This document shows, in pieces, positions 6,010 through 9,197 of a stretch of 9,197 nucleotides of DNA. The notes below the pieces were generated by a model that saw only the letters and a list, made by a program, of their open reading frames with translations, did no database searches and was not told the DNA's origin. This stretch comes from Candidatus Bathyarchaeota archaeon (lineage in GTDB: Archaea > Thermoproteota > Bathyarchaeia > Bathyarchaeales > Bathycorpusculaceae). The stretch is taken from NCBI GenBank assembly GCA_018396615.1, contig JAGTQT010000058.1, positions 1 through 9,197 of the forward strand. The letters run 5' to 3'. Each line of letters opens with the position of its first letter. The stretch's first letter is position 1. The translations under genes and the position numbers were made by a program.

Positions 6010-6609
6010 CTACTCTATTGTCGCATGTCTCCGCTTCAAGTCAGCCTCAGTGCGTCCCAGACGATGCATAAGCTCCACAACTAAACTGTCCAGAAAAACC
6101 ATACAGTTGTTCTCAAAAATGCTTCCGAGCGGCGTCAGGGGCTCGCGTTCACCAATAATCTGCCTAGCCAAGTAGTCCTCTTCTCGCGGTGACCCTTCTT
6201 TGGTTCTTCCTTTGACCGTTACAACTAGGTCTGCTGTCTGCCCCAACTGTGATTCTGGGAAAGAGGTAATTGCAACCACGGTAGCGCAGATATCTTTTGC
6301 CGCCGCGCTCGCAGTTAAAACCATCTTAGTAGAGCCTGTTCCAGAAATAGCGATCAGCAGATCTCCCTTTTCCGCTGCGGGGGTAATGGTTTCTCCTAGG
6401 AAGTATACGTTAAAACCCAGATTCATTAATCTAAGAGCAAATGCTCTGCCAACAAATCCGCTTCTGCCCATCCCCACAATGAAGATTTTTTTGTCCTTCG
6501 CCTTCAAAAGCAGATCGATGAGCTTTTCAACATCTTTCATGTTGAGCTCTTGAACTGAGCGCTTGATGTTTTCAACGATTTCTTCTGCGGCTGCTTTCAG
6601 CCATTTCAA
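6010..6609 (-). CDS. hxlB: 6-phospho-3-hexuloisomerase (SIS domain)
   Basis: This enzyme interconverts 3-hexulose-6-phosphate and fructose-6-phosphate. In archaea lacking the oxidative pentose phosphate pathway it usually works with hexulose-phosphate synthase in reverse, giving ribulose-5-phosphate and formaldehyde. The 199-residue product is a single SIS domain with family motifs in order: IFIVGMGRSGFVGRAFALRL (42-61), NVYFLGETITPA (67-78), the phosphosugar loop AISGTGST (87-94), VVAITSFPES (111-120), LTPLGSIFE (158-166) and the C-terminal RHATIE (194-199). It is slightly longer than the usual 180-190 residues at the N-terminus. The start is TTG at 6609: a TAA lies 24 nt upstream in frame, there is no other start before Met24, and a GGAG lies 12 nt ahead. 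The synthase partner is not in the window. It lies 57 nt after ecfT on the same strand, so it may be co-transcribed or use a promoter in the gap (CTTTTAAC near 6650). Confidence 0.9.
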   Translation of the reverse strand: MKWLKAAAEEIVENIKRSVQELNMKDVEKLIDLLLKAKDKKIFIVGMGRSGFVGRAFALRLMNLGFNVYFLGETITPAAEKGDLLIAISGTGSTKMVLTASAAAKDICATVVAITSFPESQLGQTADLVVTVKGRTKEGSPREEDYLARQIIGEREPLTPLGSIFENNCMVFLDSLVVELMHRLGRTEADLKRRHATIE

Positions 6610-6666
6610 CCCTTTTTCAGGCTCCGAGATCCATTACGCAGATAATCTTGTTAAAAGCCTTACGGT

Positions 6667-7461
6667 TCAGGATGGGATTTTTAGAAGCTCACTTAAGGAG
6701 GGAACTGGAAGATAGAGGCGAGTGTATATGGCTGCTGCCAAGATAAGACTAGTTAAAGCAATCAGCACAATGTCTCCTCTATGAACTTTCAAAGTATAAA
6801 GATTTGTCCGCTTCTTAGTCGCACCCCATGCGCGAGATTCCATAGCTTCAGCAAGCTCAAGGCTTCTTCTTATAGCACTAACAATCAGCGGTATAAGAAC
6901 AGGAATGTAGTTCCTAATTCTCTTCAGAAAGTTTCCACGTTCAAGCTCGAGCCCTCTAGCCTTTTGAGCATCCATTATGGTCTCCGCCTCCTCAGCCAAG
7001 ACTGGAACGAAGCGCACTGCAGTCGTAAAAGCGAACACGAACTCGTAGGGCACATGTGTTTGCTCAAGTGCTAACCCTAAATGATCTGGTGATGTAGTCA
7101 GGAAGAAAACTGAAAAAGATTCGACAAGGACTATAAAACGTAAAGTCATGGCCACAGCGGTCTCTAGAATTTTTATGGTGAAAACGTAACCTGCACCAAT
7201 GTATGAGGCGACAAAATTTGTCAAGAAGATGAATGTTGCAAGAAAGGCGGCGCCTCGCATGGAGCGAAGCCATTCCCTTTTAACGCCTGCAACTATCACG
7301 AAGGGGATTTGGAGAAGAAAAAGCACCATCAAAGGAAGAAGTTCCCCGAACATTATAGCAATAGCGAAGATTGAGCAGACATAAATGAACTTGATTCTAG
7401 GATCTAAATTGTGAATAGGCGAATACACTTTCCGAAACTTGAGACCGCTGAAGACACTCAT
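6667..7461 (-). CDS. ecfT: ECF transporter transmembrane component EcfT
   Basis: This 264-residue integral membrane protein couples the two EcfA ATPases to a substrate-binding S protein. It begins with a short polar stretch and the family-typical NLDPRIKFIY (18-27), followed by hydrophobic segments at about 26-59, 70-90, 100-121 and 231-248. The long amphipathic coupling helices contain the two Arg motifs that contact the ATPases: ARG at 168-170 (in DAQKARGLELERG) and SRA at 209-211 (in AMESRAWG). The LRFIV and AVRFVP segments also fit CbiQ/EcfT proteins. It overlaps the preceding ATPase gene by 4 nt (ATGA) and has GGAGAG 6 nt before its ATG, so the start is secure. With no S component next to it, this looks like a group II module that may serve several S proteins encoded elsewhere. 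Substrate unknown. Confidence 0.92.
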   Translation of the reverse strand: MSVFSGLKFRKVYSPIHNLDPRIKFIYVCSIFAIAIMFGELLPLMVLFLLQIPFVIVAGVKREWLRSMRGAAFLATFIFLTNFVASYIGAGYVFTIKILETAVAMTLRFIVLVESFSVFFLTTSPDHLGLALEQTHVPYEFVFAFTTAVRFVPVLAEEAETIMDAQKARGLELERGNFLKRIRNYIPVLIPLIVSAIRRSLELAEAMESRAWGATKKRTNLYTLKVHRGDIVLIALTSLILAAAIYTRLYLPVPSLSELLKIPS

Positions 7462-8279
7462 AGATGGCTCTCCAGAAAGCTGGACAGTATTGTTTTTGCC
7501 TCGTACACGTCAATTACGTTGCAGGGGAGTCCCATGTCAGAAAGCTGCAAGAATATCTGGGCGATTTGTGGCGGGATAATGGATGCTTCCTCCAAAATTT
7601 CAGGGCTTGTTAAAACCTTGCGTGCCTCGCCATCGATGAGAATTTTTCCCTCTTTCATCAAAATAACTCTAGGATTACATTCTGCTACGAATTCCACGTC
7701 ATGGGTTACGGTAATCACTGTTTTTCCTCGAGTTCTCATCTGCAAAATGAATTGTCTTAGTTTTTCTTTTTGCTGATAGTCCTGTCCTATCGTTGGCTCA
7801 TCTAGTATCAGTATCTTGGGATCCCAAGCCAAAACAGATGCAAGAGCCACACGTTTGCGTTCGCCGCCGCTTAACATAAATGGTGACGTTTTCCTATATT
7901 GTGCTAATCCCAAAAGGTTTAGAGCCCACGTGACACGTTTCTTAATAACGTCTTCCTTAAGTCCGAAGTTTCTCAGAGCAAAAGCGATTTCTTCTTCGAC
8001 TGTTTCGCTAAAGAGTTGGTGATCCGGGTTCTGAAAGACAAAGCCCACGTTTCTAGCAATCGCCGCCACACTTACTTTTGCTGTGGCAACTCCGTCCACG
8101 AGAACTTCTCCTTTTGTAGGTTTCAGAAGACCGTTGAAGTGCTTAACCAATGTAGTCTTCCCAGCGCCATTCTGTCCCATTATTGCCAGAAAATCGCCTT
8201 TCCTCACGGTCAAGGATACGCCATTCAACGCTTGGACTCCGTTAGGATAAGAAAAGTAAACGTCTTTAACTTCGATCAC
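7458..8279 (-). CDS. ecfA2: ECF transporter ATP-binding protein EcfA (second ATPase of the pair)
   Basis: A 273-residue ABC ATPase with a full motif set: Walker A GQNGAGKTT (35-43), Q-loop FQNPDHQLF (82-90, Gln83), signature LSGGERKR (136-143), Walker B ILILDEP (156-162), then TIGQD, and the switch His193 in VTHD. The FQNPDxQLF Q-loop, the GQD after Walker B and the C-terminal PPQIAQIFLQL region (236-246) are typical of EcfA rather than other ABC importers. It should hydrolyse ATP as a heterodimer with the neighbouring EcfA and drive EcfT. The start is GTG at 8279, with GGTGA 6 nt upstream; it overlaps the upstream ATPase gene by 14 nt and the downstream ecfT by 4 nt. The assignment of A1 and A2 numbers follows gene order only. 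Confidence 0.93.
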   Translation of the reverse strand: MIEVKDVYFSYPNGVQALNGVSLTVRKGDFLAIMGQNGAGKTTLVKHFNGLLKPTKGEVLVDGVATAKVSVAAIARNVGFVFQNPDHQLFSETVEEEIAFALRNFGLKEDVIKKRVTWALNLLGLAQYRKTSPFMLSGGERKRVALASVLAWDPKILILDEPTIGQDYQQKEKLRQFILQMRTRGKTVITVTHDVEFVAECNPRVILMKEGKILIDGEARKVLTSPEILEEASIIPPQIAQIFLQLSDMGLPCNVIDVYEAKTILSSFLESHL

Positions 8280-9126
8280 TGGTCTTCACCGTCTCCCTAA
8301 GCATTTCTGCCAGTTCCTCAGAAGATAACGGAACCTTTTCGCCAAGATTCATTCCGTCAGCCTTCAGCAGCTGAAACAGTCTTGTCGCTTTCGGAATACC
8401 TATCCCTATCAGCCTCGCTTCTTCAGAGTGCAGAATCTGATGCGGCTCACCATCCATGACTACACGGCCCTCTTCCATTATCACTATGTGATCGGCGTAT
8501 CTAGCAGTCAAGTCCAGCCTGTGCTCGACAAGAATAACAGTAATGCCTAGTCTTTTGTTAAGGTCGTAAATCACCTCAAAGATTTTCTTGGCGCTCAGCG
8601 GGTCGAGAAATGAAGTTGGCTCATCTAAAACAATTATTTCCGGCTGCATGGCAAGAACTGAAGCTATCGCAACCCTCTGTTGCTGTCCGCCAGAAAGCTC
8701 ATGCGGAGCCCTCTCTCTGAGGTCATAAACACCTGTGAGCTTCAGCGCTGCATCAACTCTCTCCCGCATCTCCTCCCTCTTCATGCCAAGGTTTTCAAGT
8801 CCGAACGCTACATCTTTTTCAACAGATAGCGCAAAAAGCTGATTTTCAGGGTTCTGAAACACAAATCCCACGTGCTTGGCTAACTCATAGATAGGATGCT
8901 CACTAACGTGAAGTCCAGCGACAACAACGTCTCCCTCAAGTTCACCTTGATAAAAGCTAGGGATCAATCCATTGAAGCATCGGCAAAGCGTGGTTTTTCC
9001 GCATCCGCTCGGACCCGTAATAAGAACAAATTCGCCTTTTTCAATTCTTAGAGAAACGTCTCGAATTGACGCTTTAGTTGCTCCCGGATACGTGTATGTA
9101 AGGTTTTGCGTTTCAATTAATGCCAT
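8266..9126 (-). CDS. ecfA1: ECF transporter ATP-binding protein EcfA (first ATPase of the pair)
   Basis: A 286-residue ABC ATPase with Walker A GPSGCGKTT (38-46), Q-loop FQNPENQLF (90-98, Gln91), signature LSGGQQQR (144-151), Walker B IIVLDEP (164-170, catalytic Glu169) and switch His202 in VEHR. The Q-loop identifies it as an energy-coupling-factor ATPase, and all catalytic residues are intact. The C-terminal tail after residue 240 (GIPKATRLFQLLKADG) is the EcfA-type extension involved in dimer contacts. It is the first visible gene of the A-A-T operon. The ATG at 9126 has GAAGG 10 nt upstream. Only 71 nt lie beyond it, so an S component or other gene further upstream cannot be excluded. It overlaps the next ATPase gene by 14 nt. 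Confidence 0.93.
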   Translation of the reverse strand: MALIETQNLTYTYPGATKASIRDVSLRIEKGEFVLITGPSGCGKTTLCRCFNGLIPSFYQGELEGDVVVAGLHVSEHPIYELAKHVGFVFQNPENQLFALSVEKDVAFGLENLGMKREEMRERVDAALKLTGVYDLRERAPHELSGGQQQRVAIASVLAMQPEIIVLDEPTSFLDPLSAKKIFEVIYDLNKRLGITVILVEHRLDLTARYADHIVIMEEGRVVMDGEPHQILHSEEARLIGIGIPKATRLFQLLKADGMNLGEKVPLSSEELAEMLRETVKTSDRS

Positions 9127-9160
9127 CGAGTGGGCGCCTTCTCAATGTATGCGTTTTCAG

Positions 9161-9171
9161 TATCATTTAAG
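9161..9171 (-). promoter_or_regulatory. Possible TATA box of the ECF operon
   Basis: CTTAAATGATA on the minus strand, about 37 nt before the ATG of the first ecfA. This fits an archaeal promoter with a short leader, but BRE and start site are not clear and the window ends 26 nt further on. Confidence 0.25.
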
Positions 9172-9197
9172 AGTAGCTAATTCGTCAACCTTGAAAA

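Noticed and set aside
1..9197. tRNA, rRNA, CRISPR array, insertion sequence or attachment site
   Set aside because: No conserved RNA segments, regularly spaced repeats, transposase genes or terminal inverted repeats were seen. Nearly all the sequence is accounted for by coding regions.

Overview
This window looks like chromosomal DNA of an uncultivated archaeon. The evidence is class III (pilin-type) signal peptides, a TadA/FlaI-type ATPase with two separate T2SF membrane proteins, an archaeal-style zinc-ribbon protein, a stand-alone 6-phospho-3-hexuloisomerase, and tightly overlapping genes with Shine-Dalgarno sites inside the upstream gene. The pilin-like sequences resemble, from memory, surface proteins of the Bathyarchaeia (TACK group). 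That placement is an inference; no rRNA or other taxonomic marker is present.

Region 1 (about 1-5600, minus strand) is a type IV pilus / Tad-like secretion operon. Transcription runs from right to left: a hexameric secretion ATPase (ATG-started part ends at 5356, but coding clearly continues to about 5599), a TadB-like T2SF protein, a TadC-like T2SF protein, a small pilin-like protein, and a large modular pilin-like surface protein that runs off the left edge. Spacings are a 4-nt overlap, 8 nt, a Shine-Dalgarno over the preceding stop, and an 11-nt overlap, so the genes are probably co-transcribed and translationally coupled. The ATPase powers assembly, the two T2SF proteins form the membrane platform, and the last two proteins are likely substrates. 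No prepilin peptidase is in the window. The large surface protein was read directly by translating the minus strand: it is open for 597 codons and carries three tandem homologous modules of about 120 residues followed by a different fourth module.

Region 2 (5600-5977) is a divergent intergenic stretch followed by the only plus-strand gene, a 78-residue basic zinc-ribbon protein.

Region 3 (6010-9126, minus strand) contains an ECF transporter energising module (two EcfA ATPases and EcfT, in the order A-A-T, with 14-nt and 4-nt overlaps) followed after 57 nt by hxlB. No substrate-binding S component is visible, so the transported vitamin or metal is unknown. HxlB fits the reverse ribulose-monophosphate route that many archaea use to make pentose phosphates.

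The most notable points are the ATPase start (no ATG/GTG/TTG in the extended frame, but a GGAGG exactly 8 nt before an ACG) and the modular, repeat-built pilin-like surface protein encoded with its assembly machine. No RNA gene, CRISPR array, insertion sequence or attachment site was seen. There is no gene-free stretch longer than about 140 bases.
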